A DNA stretch of 5,873 nucleotides from an uncultured Dorea sp. GTDB lineage: Bacteria > Bacillota > Clostridia > Lachnospirales > Lachnospiraceae. The DNA lies in NCBI GenBank assembly GCA_934307335.1, contig CAKRCL010000070.1, positions 1 to 5,873 of the forward strand, read 5' to 3'. Below are positions 5,867 through 5,873 of this stretch, one piece after another. Under the pieces are notes generated by a model that saw only the letters and a program-made list of their open reading frames with translations, was not told the DNA's origin and ran no database searches. Within the stretch, counting starts at the first letter, position 1, and every line of letters starts with the position of its first letter. A program made the translations under genes and the position numbers.

Positions 5867-5871
5867 TTATA
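5866..5871 (-). promoter_or_regulatory. -10 box of the repressor gene promoter
   Basis: The minus strand reads TATAAT at 5871-5866, a perfect sigma-A -10 hexamer immediately before O3. The matching -35 would lie beyond the right edge of the window (around 5889) and cannot be checked here. The distance to the repressor start codon allows a leader of about 30 bases with an AGAGGAGG ribosome site. Confidence 0.6.
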
Positions 5872-5873
5872 GC

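Noticed and set aside
1..5873. tRNA, rRNA, CRISPR array, insertion sequence or known riboswitch
   Set aside because: I saw no spaced repeats, transposase motifs, tRNA-like folds or recognisable riboswitch cores on either strand.

Overview
The window suggests an AT-rich, low-GC Gram-positive (Bacillota), most likely a gut-type clostridium of the Lachnospiraceae sort. The pointers are strong AGGAGG-type ribosome binding sites, an LplA/LplB/LplC-type sugar importer with no ATPase of its own, and a DUF4886-type hydrolase beside it. The taxon is inferred from family knowledge, not from a marker gene.

All five genes lie on the minus strand and read from right to left: a LacI-family repressor (5829-4816), a 190-bp regulatory gap (4815-4626), an LplB-type permease with an unusual extra N-terminal membrane domain (4625-3144), an LplC-type permease (3130-2240), a secreted solute-binding protein of the LplA/YtcQ type (2215-659), a 122-bp gap with a candidate internal promoter and a hairpin (658-537), and the first 178 residues of a DUF4886/SGNH-type hydrolase that runs off the left edge (536-1). 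Long plus-strand reading frames exist but are antisense shadows of these genes.

The control logic is unusually legible. The same 14-bp palindrome, TAAAAACGTTTTTA, occurs three times: just downstream of the transporter promoter (O1), 96 bp further upstream on the other side of that promoter (O2), and directly against a TATAAT box in front of the repressor gene (O3). This fits a local LacI-type repressor that represses the importer operon, perhaps by looping, and also represses itself. The transporter promoter reads as TTGAAA, 17 bp, then TGG-TAATAT.

The inferred system is a sugar- or glycan-responsive uptake locus. The binding protein captures a carbohydrate, the two permeases import it using an ATPase encoded elsewhere (MsmX-type sharing is known for this class), and the DUF4886 protein may trim a substituent such as an ester. 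The substrate cannot be read from the sequence. The least ordinary features are the roughly 195-residue, four-helix N-terminal domain on the LplB-type permease, a binding protein with no lipobox but eight cysteines, and an intergenic hairpin whose G-U pairs form fully only in the minus-strand RNA.
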